Source: Acidobacteriaceae bacterium KBS 83 (GTDB lineage: Bacteria; Acidobacteriota; Terriglobia; Terriglobales; Acidobacteriaceae). From it: a stretch of 64,000 nt of DNA. Of the stretch, positions 33,639-42,794 are shown piece by piece. Every line of letters starts with the position of its first letter. The stretch's first letter is position 1. The stretch covers positions 186,001-250,000 of the forward strand of contig KB906734.1 in NCBI GenBank assembly GCA_000381585.1, in the 5' to 3' direction. The notes beneath the pieces are model-generated. The model saw nothing but the letters and a program-made list of their open reading frames with translations. It was not told where the DNA came from and searched no databases. Made by a program: the position numbers and the translations under genes.

Positions 33639-34406
33639 ATGAAGCTTACGGGCAACACCATCCTTATTACCGGCGGCGGTTCGGGCATTGGGCGCGGACT
33701 GGCGGAAGCATTTCATACGCTGGGCAACACGGTGATCGTCGCGGGACGGCGGCGGCAGGTGCTGGAGGAGACGACGTCGGCGAATCCGGGCATGCGGTCG
33801 GCGCAACTGGACATTGAGAGCGCGAAGTCCATTCGCGCCTTCGCGGCGACGATGGCAAAGGAGTATCCGGCGCTGAACGTGGTAATCCACAACGCGGGCA
33901 TCATGCGGCCGGAGAACCTGCTGGAGCAGGCAGAAGAACTGAGGGACGCGGAAGCGATCATCACGACGAATCTGCTGGGACCGATCCGGCTAACGGCGGC
34001 GCTGCTGCCGCAATTGAAGAAGCAGCCGGCGGCAACGATTATGACGGTCTCGTCAGGGCTGGCGTATCTGCCGATGGCGCTGACGCCGACCTACTGCGCG
34101 ACTAAGGCGGCGATTCATTCGTACTCGATGACGTTACGTTATCAACTGAGAGGGACGAAGGTCGATGTGCTGGAGCTGGTGCCGCCGTATGTGCAGACGG
34201 AGCTGATGGGCAGCCGGCAGGCGAATGATCCGCGGGCGATGCCACTGAAGGACTACATCGCCGAGACGATGAAGATCCTGAAGGAGCAGCCGCAAGCGAA
34301 GGAGATCCTGGTGCAACGTGTTCTGCCACTGCGCTTTGCGGAGAAGAACGGAGACGTGTACGAGGCGTTTCAGGGCTTCAACGAGGCGATGGCCGCAGGT
34401 CATTAA
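33639..34406 (+). CDS. SDR-family oxidoreductase, DltE-like
   Basis: A 255-residue short-chain dehydrogenase. ITGGGSGIGRGLA (about residues 9-21) binds NAD(P); HNAG, then SSGLAYLP with YCATKAA gives the catalytic Ser, Tyr and Lys. The sequence NTVIVAGRRR and the C-terminal FQGFNEAMA resemble the DltE-like group. Substrate unknown. Confidence 0.88.
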   Translation: MKLTGNTILITGGGSGIGRGLAEAFHTLGNTVIVAGRRRQVLEETTSANPGMRSAQLDIESAKSIRAFAATMAKEYPALNVVIHNAGIMRPENLLEQAEELRDAEAIITTNLLGPIRLTAALLPQLKKQPAATIMTVSSGLAYLPMALTPTYCATKAAIHSYSMTLRYQLRGTKVDVLELVPPYVQTELMGSRQANDPRAMPLKDYIAETMKILKEQPQAKEILVQRVLPLRFAEKNGDVYEAFQGFNEAMAAGH

Positions 34407-34505
34407 ATCGCCATCCGCCGCATCGGATGGGAGGACAATGGAGCGGTGTTTCTCTTTGGGCCCGGATGGTTGTGAGTCATAAATGCGGAGATGCAGGAGG
34501 TCGCG

Positions 34506-34898
34506 ATGACAGAGGCTGCCGTTGGGCTGTTGACGCTGAAGAGCGCTCACTCGGTGGACGAGACGGTTGCGAGAGTGCGCGCGCTGCTCGAAGCAAAGCA
34601 GATTCGGGAGTTTGCGCTGATCGATCACAGCGGAGAGGCAGCAAAGGTGGGCCTCGCGATGCCGAAGACGCAGGTGGTGATCTTCGGCAACCCGAAGGGC
34701 GGCACGCCGCTGATGCTGGCGACACCAAGCGTGGCGATCGATCTGCCACTGAAGCTGCTGGTACGCGAGGATGCAGAGGGGAATGTGTGGATCAGCTACT
34801 GGTCTGCGCAGGCGCTGCTCAAACGGTATGGATTGGCGGATTCCTTCGCCGGCAATATCGCGGCAGTCGACGCGATTGCGCGGCAGGCGGCGGAGTGA
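34506..34898 (+). CDS. DUF302 domain protein
   Basis: A 130-residue protein of the DUF302 fold: KSAHSVDETVARVRALLEAK, FALIDHSGEAAKVGLAMPKT, VVIFGNPKGGTPLM and LPLKLLVREDAEGNVWISY. The start at 34506 has AGGAGG five bases upstream and is favoured over 34491. The biochemical function of DUF302 is not established. Its TGA overlaps the GTG start of the next gene. Confidence 0.9.
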   Translation: MTEAAVGLLTLKSAHSVDETVARVRALLEAKQIREFALIDHSGEAAKVGLAMPKTQVVIFGNPKGGTPLMLATPSVAIDLPLKLLVREDAEGNVWISYWSAQALLKRYGLADSFAGNIAAVDAIARQAAE

Positions 34899-35683
34899 GA
34901 TGCGCGGCAGGCCGTCTCGCCTTGATAGTCACATTGCTTTGGCTGACGGCCGCGCCGCTCAGTGGGCAGGAGAAGACTGACGTTGCGCCGCCGCCATCGG
35001 CTGGCTTCCCTGCTGCGTGGTATCCGCCGGACAACGATGTGACTTCTACGATGGCTCCGGTGAAGGGCGCGCCTTACGAAGCGCGCACGATGATGGGTGG
35101 CCCACAGCCGGGCATGTTGGTCGAACTGGAAGCGCTGCATGCGCGCGATAGCGCGGGGCGAACGAGGATCGACACGTTGCAGACGCGCCTCAAGGATGGG
35201 CAGCCAGTCACGGTTCACGAGGTCGAGATAGACGATCCGGTATCGCATTGCAGTTTTCATTGGCTCGAGCCGTGGGTAGACAAGACCGAGCCAACAGCCA
35301 CGGTTTCCTGCATGCCACGGACCGTGCACTACGGCGGACAGCCGATGTGGCTCTCCTTCGCTTCGATGCAAGCGGCGGAAGAGCATCCATCGCCCATGGA
35401 GACGGATCACAATGAAACGCTCGGAGTACGGACTTTCGATGGAGTGCGAGCAACAGGTGTGCGGCACACGCGAATCATCCAGGCCAACAAGGCAGACAAA
35501 CCACAGACGATCGTGACCGAGATCTGGGTCTCTTCAGAGATGAAGGAAGTCGTTGCGATGTACCCGAAGGCTCCGGATAGCTACAGCCTGGAGCTGCGGG
35601 AGATCAAGTTGCGCGAGCCCGATGCGGGCATGTTTTACCCGCCAGCGAATTACAAGATTGTTCTCGTCAGCAATCAACCCTGA
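34895..35683 (+). CDS. Secreted protein of unknown function
   Basis: A 262-residue exported protein. The GTG at 34895 overlaps the stop of the DUF302 gene (GTGA) and opens a signal peptide (RLALIVTLLWLTAAPLSGQ). The mature region has two Cys (SHCSFHWLEPW, TVSCMPRTVHYGG) that may form a disulphide, and ends VLVSNQP. It contains TEIWVSSEMKEVVAMYPKAP, reminiscent of acidobacterial exported proteins. No function assigned. Confidence 0.7.
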   Translation: MRCAAGRLALIVTLLWLTAAPLSGQEKTDVAPPPSAGFPAAWYPPDNDVTSTMAPVKGAPYEARTMMGGPQPGMLVELEALHARDSAGRTRIDTLQTRLKDGQPVTVHEVEIDDPVSHCSFHWLEPWVDKTEPTATVSCMPRTVHYGGQPMWLSFASMQAAEEHPSPMETDHNETLGVRTFDGVRATGVRHTRIIQANKADKPQTIVTEIWVSSEMKEVVAMYPKAPDSYSLELREIKLREPDAGMFYPPANYKIVLVSNQP

Positions 35684-35693
35684 GTCATTCGCT

Positions 35694-36911
35694 TCAGACA
35701 ACTCTTGCTATGGCGAGAATCTGGCGCAGTGCAGCGGATGTGAGCCAGCTCAAGCCGAGTGCACCCGAGAACGCGATCGCGAACTTTGCGAATCCGGGCA
35801 GCGATGCCGTCAGCAGTGCGTATTGCAGCCAGCTTACGAAGACGTAATGCACGAGGTAGATGGCATAGGAGTTTGCGCTGAGGCCTTCGAGCAGCGGCGC
35901 GCGTGAACGCACGAAGTGCAGGAAGAGTGCGAGGAACGCGAGGCTTGTAGCGGCGCAGGAGAGGACGAAGCCTGCGTCGTTCGCGATGGCCCACGCAGGT
36001 GAGTGCGGATGCGAAGTGATGGTGGCTATCCCGATGGCGGACTTCGCGACAAAGATGATGGGTGCAGCGACGGTCCACAGGAGCCAATGCCGTGCGAGTT
36101 TTCCGTCAGGCGCGAGGAGTCCGCGATCCAGTCCCCAGGCTCCGATGCCGACAGCGATGAGGAAGTAGACGAGGTAGTGAAGGATGCGGCTGGTCTGGAA
36201 GGTGAAGGGACCGAAGGCCGTCCAGGCGAGGGAGTTGAACAGGTACGCCATCGGGACATAGGCAACGGCGGAGATGGCGGCGAGCGCGGCGAAGAAGACC
36301 ACAGGGCGACGGGAGAGACGAGCCGCGATGCGGCCGACGGTGTTGCCCCAGTTGGGCGCGAGCACTGACAGGAGCGTGGCCACACAGTCGAAAGCGAGCA
36401 GCACCCAGATGAACCACGCAGGGCCGGATGGCCATTGGCCGAGCGAGAGCCATTGATGCCAGAAGGCGGCGGTTGGATGGTGCTGGGAGATCTCGAGCCA
36501 GGTGGGGTAATAGGCGAGCGGCGCAAGGAGAGAGGCCGCGACGACGAATGGCAGCCCGAGACGAAGCAGGCGATCACGCAGGAACCGTGCGCTGCCTTTG
36601 CGGACGAGGCTCTGCCAGAAGAAGAGCCCGGAGAGAAAGAACATCAGCGACATGAAGAAGACGTCGTTGAAGCCAACCAGGACGGTGGCGAAGCTCCACC
36701 GCGCGGAGTCGACGACAGGAAAGGCCATCCACCAGCGAGGCTGGGCGGCGAGCGTGGCCGGTGGTGGCGGGGCGAAGGGATGATAGGCGAGAGCACTGTG
36801 ATGTGCGACGACCAGGGCGACGATGACGCCGCGAAGATATCCGATGGGGTAGTTGGATCGAGTGGCGGGGGGCGCGGCCGGCACAGTAGCGCCTTTTGTC
36901 GTGGTTGTCAT
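35694..36911 (-). CDS. Acyltransferase 3-family membrane protein
   Basis: A 405-residue inner-membrane protein with about ten helices. The family mark is an N-terminal YLRGVIVALVVAHHSALAYH with a catalytic-type His pair, then FFMSLMFFLSGLFFWQSLVR and FLRDRLLRLGLPFVV, and a C-terminal SANSYAIYLVHYVFVSWLQY. Relatives transfer acyl groups to sugars (for example MdoC-like succinylation of glucans). The ATG at 36911 has GGAG eight bases upstream. Confidence 0.88.
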   Translation of the reverse strand: MTTTTKGATVPAAPPATRSNYPIGYLRGVIVALVVAHHSALAYHPFAPPPPATLAAQPRWWMAFPVVDSARWSFATVLVGFNDVFFMSLMFFLSGLFFWQSLVRKGSARFLRDRLLRLGLPFVVAASLLAPLAYYPTWLEISQHHPTAAFWHQWLSLGQWPSGPAWFIWVLLAFDCVATLLSVLAPNWGNTVGRIAARLSRRPVVFFAALAAISAVAYVPMAYLFNSLAWTAFGPFTFQTSRILHYLVYFLIAVGIGAWGLDRGLLAPDGKLARHWLLWTVAAPIIFVAKSAIGIATITSHPHSPAWAIANDAGFVLSCAATSLAFLALFLHFVRSRAPLLEGLSANSYAIYLVHYVFVSWLQYALLTASLPGFAKFAIAFSGALGLSWLTSAALRQILAIARVV

Positions 36912-37042
36912 GCAACTTCTCCGTCGGGCGAGGCTCGAGTGAGTGCTCACGCATGGTTACGTTTTCAGGTTGGGGCCGGTTCGGGGCGTAATTCGAGATC
37001 TCAAAAGCGAGATGCGGGGCACCGCAAATCTGGTGCGTCGCT

Positions 37043-38089
37043 CTAGGAGGGGGCGCCTATTTTGGTGGTGACTCGATCCGTTTGCCTGGGGCGCAGTCTT
37101 TGCACCGTACCCCAGATCAATTGGGCAATGGCGATGAGCAGCACGAGAACCAGGCCGCGATGAATGCTGGCGTTGACGGTGGCGACAGTCTGGGGCGACA
37201 TGGGGTTGCTGCCGAAGGTGCCCTGTGCGACATAGTCGTGCGCGCGCAGCAGGAAGGCAATAACGCCGATGCCGAGCAGGTGGATGATGCTCTCGATGAG
37301 GAGGTAGTAGCGGCGCACCGGACGGAAGAGCAGCGAAATCTTTGCAGCGAGCTGGACGCAGAAGAAGGCAACGAAGACCCAGTAGAAGGTGTGCCAGATC
37401 GCAGGCAGATCAATGTTGAACATGTGCAGGACGGCATAGGGGCCGAATATGAGGACCGGGAAATCCGGGAATGCAAGCAACCAGGCGAGGAAGACGGCGC
37501 CGGCGATGACATCCGCATAGGGATGACGCGGGCCATTCTGGTCAGCGACCGGATCTGCTTTGGGCAGTTTGCGCGGATCCCAACTGGGATGGGCGAGCTC
37601 ATTGCGCATGTGCCCCTTGAAGAACTCCAGGAGTGCGAAGCCGGCGGTCATCCAGGCGAGAAACTGGAAGACAGCGCCGAAGAGTCCGGTGATGATATGG
37701 CCGACGTCGACACGCTGTGCGATGGGCGTGGCCGACGGGCCGAAGAGGATCGTGACTGCAGTGACGAGCAGCCATATGCCGACGACCCAGGGCAGGACGC
37801 GCTTAACAGTGAACCAGTAGAAGGGAAAGAGCTCCGGGCCGATGAGCGAGCGATGCGGCTGATAACGCGCCGCAACCACAATGGGATGACCGTGGCGGCG
37901 GAGCACGTCGGCCTGCTCGTCTTCGGTGAGCGGGCGGCCGAGTGCTTCCTCCTTGTCTTCCATCTGGGCGCGCAGGTTGGCTGCGAGCTCGGCGATGAGG
38001 TCGTTCTGGGCGGGAGCGCCGCGGCGCTGCGCGGGCAGGTGGCGGCTCACGGCATAGAGGTAGCGGTCGAGAAGATCGTTGGCTGCCAT
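37043..38089 (-). CDS. Membrane protein in PadR operon
   Basis: A 348-residue protein. It opens with a helical soluble part (LLDRYLYAVSRHLPAQRRGA, LIAELAANLRAQMEDKEEAL, about residues 5-70) similar in style to the prefix of the PadR-linked permeases, followed by about six hydrophobic helices (VLPWVVGIWLLVTAVTILF, VFQFLAWMTAGFALLEFF and others). Function unknown. It starts five bases after the PadR stop, with AGGAGG inside the end of the PadR gene, so the two form an operon. Confidence 0.8.
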   Translation of the reverse strand: MAANDLLDRYLYAVSRHLPAQRRGAPAQNDLIAELAANLRAQMEDKEEALGRPLTEDEQADVLRRHGHPIVVAARYQPHRSLIGPELFPFYWFTVKRVLPWVVGIWLLVTAVTILFGPSATPIAQRVDVGHIITGLFGAVFQFLAWMTAGFALLEFFKGHMRNELAHPSWDPRKLPKADPVADQNGPRHPYADVIAGAVFLAWLLAFPDFPVLIFGPYAVLHMFNIDLPAIWHTFYWVFVAFFCVQLAAKISLLFRPVRRYYLLIESIIHLLGIGVIAFLLRAHDYVAQGTFGSNPMSPQTVATVNASIHRGLVLVLLIAIAQLIWGTVQRLRPRQTDRVTTKIGAPS

Positions 38090-38094
38090 GGCGG

Positions 38095-38448
38095 TCAGGC
38101 CTCCTGGGGTGCGTTGGATAGCACCTGGTGGATAGAGCTGTTGATGGATGCCCACTCGACGAGCAACTGCTCGAGGGTGGCGGCGCCGGCGGGCGAGAGA
38201 CGGTAGAAGCGCTTGTTGCGCTTGTCCTGTTCGCGCCACTCGCTGATCAGAAGGCCCTGGGATTCGAGGCGGCGCAGCAACGGGTAGAGGGTGCTCTCTT
38301 CAATGTCGATGCCGTGATCGGCGAGGGTCTTGCGCAGGGTGTAGCCGTAGTGCTCTTCGCGAAGCTGGGCGAGCACCGCGAGGATGAGGCAGCCGCGCCG
38401 AAGCTCCAGCCGGAGGTTTTCAAAGACGGATTGGATGGCTTCACTCAT
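38095..38448 (-). CDS. PadR-family transcriptional regulator
   Basis: A 117-residue winged-helix regulator: LRRGCLILAVLAQLREEHYG, IDIEESTLYPLLRRLESQGL, wing SEWREQDKRNKRFYRLSPAG, then a dimerisation helix. It is followed by a membrane-protein gene five bases downstream. A perfect 21-bp palindrome covers its promoter. Confidence 0.93.
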   Translation of the reverse strand: MSEAIQSVFENLRLELRRGCLILAVLAQLREEHYGYTLRKTLADHGIDIEESTLYPLLRRLESQGLLISEWREQDKRNKRFYRLSPAGAATLEQLLVEWASINSSIHQVLSNAPQEA

Positions 38449-38460
38449 ACTGTGCTTTAC

Positions 38461-38495
38461 ACACTGTATGACATACAGTGTATGGCGTCAAGTAG
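38461..38495 (-). promoter_or_regulatory. Promoter with perfect 21-bp palindrome (PadR operator)
   Basis: ACACTGTATG (38461-38470), A, CATACAGTGT (38472-38481) is a perfect inverted repeat. On the minus strand TTGACG and TACAGT, 17 bases apart, form a promoter whose -10 overlaps the proximal arm. This resembles the ATACTGT/ACAGTAT-type palindromes known for PadR-like repressors, and suggests autoregulation. Confidence 0.8.
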
Positions 38496-38768
38496 TTTTC
38501 ATGAATTTATTCGGGGATCTTTCCGCGCGGGCGACGGGCAGGGTGACTTTTAGTGGTGCCAAATGCGTCGTGGACGAGGAACTCGGCTCCAGGTTGCCGA
38601 AACGCAACTTTGCAGAACTCGCATGCCCGCAGGATTTTCTACGGCCCGCTTGATCGGCCTCCCGCAATTTCCTGGCTCTGCCAATACTGCTAGTTCCGTC
38701 GACTTCGTAACGCGGACTAGACTTAGCCCCACTCTCCCAATATTTGGAACTTGATGGAGAAAGGCCAG

Positions 38769-40140
38769 ATGAAGATCAAGACCTCGAACGCTCTTGGATC
38801 GGCGATTGAAGAGACCAAGGCGATCGCCGAGGAAGGCTTCATCTACGGCCTACCGATCGTGATGAACTACGCGGTCATGTACGAGTACGCGGTGGACCGC
38901 AACTCGGGCCAGTTCAAGGCGCCATTCAACCAGATCAACAACGAAGCCCGCGTCTTCACCTACAAAGATACAGCCGTCATCACGCCCAACAGCGACACGC
39001 CCTATTCCATCCTGTGGCTGGACCTGCGTGCCGAACCCATCGTACTTTCAGTCCCCGCAGTCAAAAAGCCGCGCTACTACTCGGTCATGCTCTGCGACGG
39101 CAATACCTTTAACTTCGGATATATCGGAAGCCGGACTACCGGTACTGAGCCCGGCGACTACATGGTCGTCGGACCCGATTGGAAGGGTGATACGCCTGCG
39201 GGCATCAAGAAAGTCTTCCATTCGAGCACGCAGTTTGCGGCTGTGGCCTACCGCACTCAGCTCTTCAATCCAGCGGACATGCCCAACGTAGTCAAGATCC
39301 AGTCGGGCTACAAGGTGCAGCCACTCTCGACCTTTCTCAAACAGCCGGCGCCGCCCGCTGCACCCGCAATCGACTTCCCGAAGGCGAATGCTGAGTTGGT
39401 TAAGCAAAACTTCTTCTCCTACCTCGACTTTGCGCTGCAGTTTGCCCCCGCAGGACCGGAAGAGGCGGCAATTCGCACGAAGCCGGCAAGCATCGGCGTC
39501 GGTTCCGGCAAGACGTTTGAGATGAAGGACCTTTCTGCAGAACACAGAGCGGCCGTGTTGTTGGGCATGAAGCAGGGAGAGGACAAGGTCGAGCAGTATC
39601 TGGCCACCGGACAAAAAAACATTAACGGCTGGAAGGTTGGCTCGCTCTTTGGTGACCGCGGTTTCTACAGTGGTGATTGGTTGAAGCGGGCCGCGGCGGC
39701 CAAGGGAGGCATCTACGGTAACGATGCCATCGAGGCTATGTATCCCATGACCAAAACGCTGGCCAATGGTGAGGAGCTCGACTGCAGCAAACACAATTAC
39801 ACGCTGACCTTCGCGAAGGGCCCAGTTCCCGCCAGTCAACGCTTTCTGGTCGGTGACGATGTACGACGGCAAGACACAACTGTTGATCGAAAACCCGATC
39901 AACCGCTACCTCATCAACTCTCCGATGCTGTCCGGAATGAAGAAAAACCCCGATGGCTCGCTGACGATGTACATCCAGAAATACTCGCCCGGCAAGGCAA
40001 AGGAGTCCAACTGGCTGCCCGCGCCCAACGACACGATTTACCTCGTAATGCGCCTCTATTGGCCTAAGGAAACACCGCCCTCGATCTTGCCGCCTGGCGA
40101 AGGGACATGGCAGCCCCCGGCTATCGTGCCAGCGAACTGA
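38769..40140 (+). pseudogene. DUF1254/DUF1214 protein broken by a single-base frameshift
   Basis: Two frames make one protein of about 456 residues. The first carries the DUF1254 part (EEGFIYGLPIVMNYAVMYEY, TPNSDTPYSILWLDLRAEP) up to TLTFAKGPVPA. The second carries the DUF1214 end (AFWSVTMYDGKTQLLIENP, INRYLINSPM, DTIYLVMRLYWPK). Dropping the A at 39834 restores GPVPAVNAFWSVTMYDGKT across the junction. The start at 39 codons or fewer is uncertain: ATG 38769 has AAAGG upstream; ATG 38754 is an alternative. Family function is not well known; members are often exported, but no signal peptide is visible here. Confidence 0.85.
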
Positions 40141-40396
40141 ATTCTTTTCGTTGTTGGGCTTGACGTTTAGATTTCGAAGTTTTCTGCCGACCGCGCGGCT
40201 GGAGCGTTGTGATCGGGAAGGAGATATAGACATCAAGTTTTGCCGAAAGCAGTAGAACGTTCGGCTGGCTAATTTTGCTTTGTCAAACCAGCAAGTGGCG
40301 GAACTCCCACCGGTGAACTCGTGAAGAACACGATACGGATCCAGTCGATTGCGCCGATCGCGGAATAGAACTGGAATACGTCCCTACTGTACGTCT

Positions 40397-42736
40397 CTAC
40401 TGCAGGGGGTGCGCTTTTCCGTCCTTGACGGCCTGGTCGACGAGTGACTGCACCTTGGTGTCGGCTTCGCGGCTGGCTTCATGTTGCTGGCGGCCGAGCA
40501 GCGCTTGCTGGCGGGCTAGCTCGCCCTGAAGCCGGCCCAGGTCGCCCTGCTTCGCGCCGAGGTCGCGCATCTTCTGGATCAGTGGCTCCATCTGTTTGCG
40601 GATCTGTTCTGCCTGATCGCGCATTTGCTTTTCCATGGCTTCGCGCTGGGGCTGCTGCGCCTTGAACTGCTCCATGTCCTTGTTGAAACGGTCGCGGGCC
40701 TCTTTGGTCTGCGCCTCCAGCTCAGCGATCTGCTGCGGACTCAGCTTGTCGCGCTCTAGGGCAAGCCGAGTTTCGAGGTCGGTGAATGCCTGGACGTTCT
40801 TGTCGAAGTCCGGGGGCATCTCGAACTTGAAGTTGCTGTCGTAATTGAAATTCATGCCACCCATCTCGCCCTGCAATTCGCCGATCTGGCCCTGAAGATT
40901 ACCGAGCTTGCCTTGCTGGTCGCCCAGTTCGCCTTGTTTCTCACCGAGGGCGCCCTGCTGCTTCGCCAACTCGTTCGAATGCGAATAGGCCTGCTGCGCC
41001 TGCTTGACCAGCGCTGGGTCATCGATGACGTAGGTCTTGCCATCGCGCTCGAAGAGGATGGCGCCGCCGGGGTGGTCGCCGGGACCCGTCTTGATCTTGT
41101 GTCCGTTGAGGGAGCATTGCGCCGAGGCCTTCTGGTCGCTGGGTGAACAGATGACGATGCCGTGACCGCCGATTGAGTCGGGGCCATCAAAGTCGAGGCC
41201 GTCGACACTGACTTGCGGCATGACAAAGGCGTGCGTGCCGTCCTTGCCGATCATGAGCGGATGCATCATGGCAAAAGGCTGGACGGAGAGCACGGGCGAA
41301 ACGGAATCAATGTTTCGGAGGACGATGGTCCCGCGGTCAATCTTTGGCACAGGATTGACCTTAAGGTGGATCGTCGACTTGACATGGATGACGTGAGTGC
41401 CCGAAGCGTCGCCGCCGGTGCATAGGTCGACCGTTGGAATACAAGAGCCGACGACTGCGGGAGGCGGAGGCGGGACATCCGGCTGCGCGGGCGTCGATGG
41501 CGCTGGAGCAGGCGCGGGTGCGGCTGACGGCGCCGCGGGCGTAGACGGCGCTGGGGAAGGGACGGCACTGGGAACCGCAGCAGGCGCGGGTGTGGCCGGC
41601 GGCGCTGCTGGCTTTGCCGGAGTGGCTGGAGGCGGCGGAGCCTGCGGTGCCGCGAGAACGATAGTGGCCGGCTGCACGATGTGAACCGAGGCGGCAGCAA
41701 CGACGGCGGCCATGACAAACAGCGCAGCGGCTGCGATGGTCTGTCCGCGACGATGGCGGAAGGCACTGGAGAGTTGCGGGTCGGCGATGAGACGCTCGAT
41801 GCGTTCGCGGAGTCCGGCGGACTGCGCCATGGCGAGCATGCCTTCGGGTGTCCGCTCCGCGGTTGCAAAGCGAACCAGCAGTTGCGCATAGCTGAGGCCA
41901 TCCCCGCTCGAAGCGATAGCGGCGCGGTCGCAGATGGTCTCGCTCAGGCGAGAGAGCTGTGGGCGTAGCCACCAGGCGTGGGGACTGATCCAGAAGAAGC
42001 AATGGTGAAGAGTTGCGGCGAGCTGCAAATAGAAGTCACCTTCGCGAATGTGCTTCGTTTCGTGCGCGAGTGTGGCGCGCAGCGCGGCGTCATCCCACTC
42101 GATCGCTTCGAGCGGCAGCAGGATGCCATGGCCGACGGTAGCGGGAGAGCGGAGGTCAACGGAGAGGCGGACAGGCAGATCCGTTTCCGACGTGGCGAAG
42201 CTTTGCGCGCGACGCCAGAGGCGCACGGCGAGGAAGAGTCCGAGAAGGACACGCAGAAGAAGCAGTGTGGTGATGGCGAGATAGGCTGCGAATCCGATCT
42301 GCCACCACGCGATGTGATGGACCGGCGCGGGTACCCCCTGCAACGGCGCGGGAACGGGCACTTCGAGCCGGGCGGCAGGGACGAAGAGTTGAGACTGTCC
42401 GGAAGTTGTTGTGAAGGGAGTTGCTGTGTAGGCAGATGGGCTGGCGGCTGAAGACCTGTCCATCGTGTCGAGTGCGAAGGCGCCACGAGCGGAGACGGAG
42501 CGGGCGGCGGGCAACACGACGGTGCGGGGCGTGGACCACAGTGCGAGGAACGAGAACGACGGGATGCGCAGAGCCACCAACGCGGGCATGGCGAGCCCGA
42601 GGATAAGGACGGCGGTCCAGGCGCGCTTGGCGAGGCGCGCATGCTGGACGCGCAGCACACGCAGCACGATGGCAACGGCGAGGGCAAGCGCAAGCGACCG
42701 GACTGCCGATTCTCCGAGGATACTGATGATGCTCAT
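40397..42736 (-). CDS. M56-family (BlaR1-like) membrane metallopeptidase, antirepressor
   Basis: A 779-residue sensor-protease. Membrane helices lie at about residues 10-25, 40-60 and 150-175. The zinc motif HETKH (HExxH) follows ALRATLA at about residue 230, with SETICDRAA as the further ligand region. A last helix (IAAAALFVMAAVVAAASVHI) leads to a Pro/Ala-rich linker (about 360-425) and an extracytoplasmic domain. That domain holds seven-residue repeats (QGxLGxx, about 590-627, again about 722-752). BlaR1 proteins sense cell-wall antibiotics and trigger cleavage of BlaI; here no penicillin-binding domain is seen, so the signal is unknown. AAAGGAG lies nine bases before the ATG. Downstream of a BlaI gene. 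Confidence 0.88.
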   Translation of the reverse strand: MSIISILGESAVRSLALALAVAIVLRVLRVQHARLAKRAWTAVLILGLAMPALVALRIPSFSFLALWSTPRTVVLPAARSVSARGAFALDTMDRSSAASPSAYTATPFTTTSGQSQLFVPAARLEVPVPAPLQGVPAPVHHIAWWQIGFAAYLAITTLLLLRVLLGLFLAVRLWRRAQSFATSETDLPVRLSVDLRSPATVGHGILLPLEAIEWDDAALRATLAHETKHIREGDFYLQLAATLHHCFFWISPHAWWLRPQLSRLSETICDRAAIASSGDGLSYAQLLVRFATAERTPEGMLAMAQSAGLRERIERLIADPQLSSAFRHRRGQTIAAAALFVMAAVVAAASVHIVQPATIVLAAPQAPPPPATPAKPAAPPATPAPAAVPSAVPSPAPSTPAAPSAAPAPAPAPSTPAQPDVPPPPPAVVGSCIPTVDLCTGGDASGTHVIHVKSTIHLKVNPVPKIDRGTIVLRNIDSVSPVLSVQPFAMMHPLMIGKDGTHAFVMPQVSVDGLDFDGPDSIGGHGIVICSPSDQKASAQCSLNGHKIKTGPGDHPGGAILFERDGKTYVIDDPALVKQAQQAYSHSNELAKQQGALGEKQGELGDQQGKLGNLQGQIGELQGEMGGMNFNYDSNFKFEMPPDFDKNVQAFTDLETRLALERDKLSPQQIAELEAQTKEARDRFNKDMEQFKAQQPQREAMEKQMRDQAEQIRKQMEPLIQKMRDLGAKQGDLGRLQGELARQQALLGRQQHEASREADTKVQSLVDQAVKDGKAHPLQ

Positions 42737-42794
42737 CTCGACTTCTCCTTTACTGCAATCTCCTCAACTGCGGTACCCGTTCGGACGCTTGCTT

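Noticed and set aside
40141-40396. Possible small gene or RNA between DUF1254 and the M56 gene
   Set aside because: No open frame with start signal, no strong hairpin or T-tract seen.
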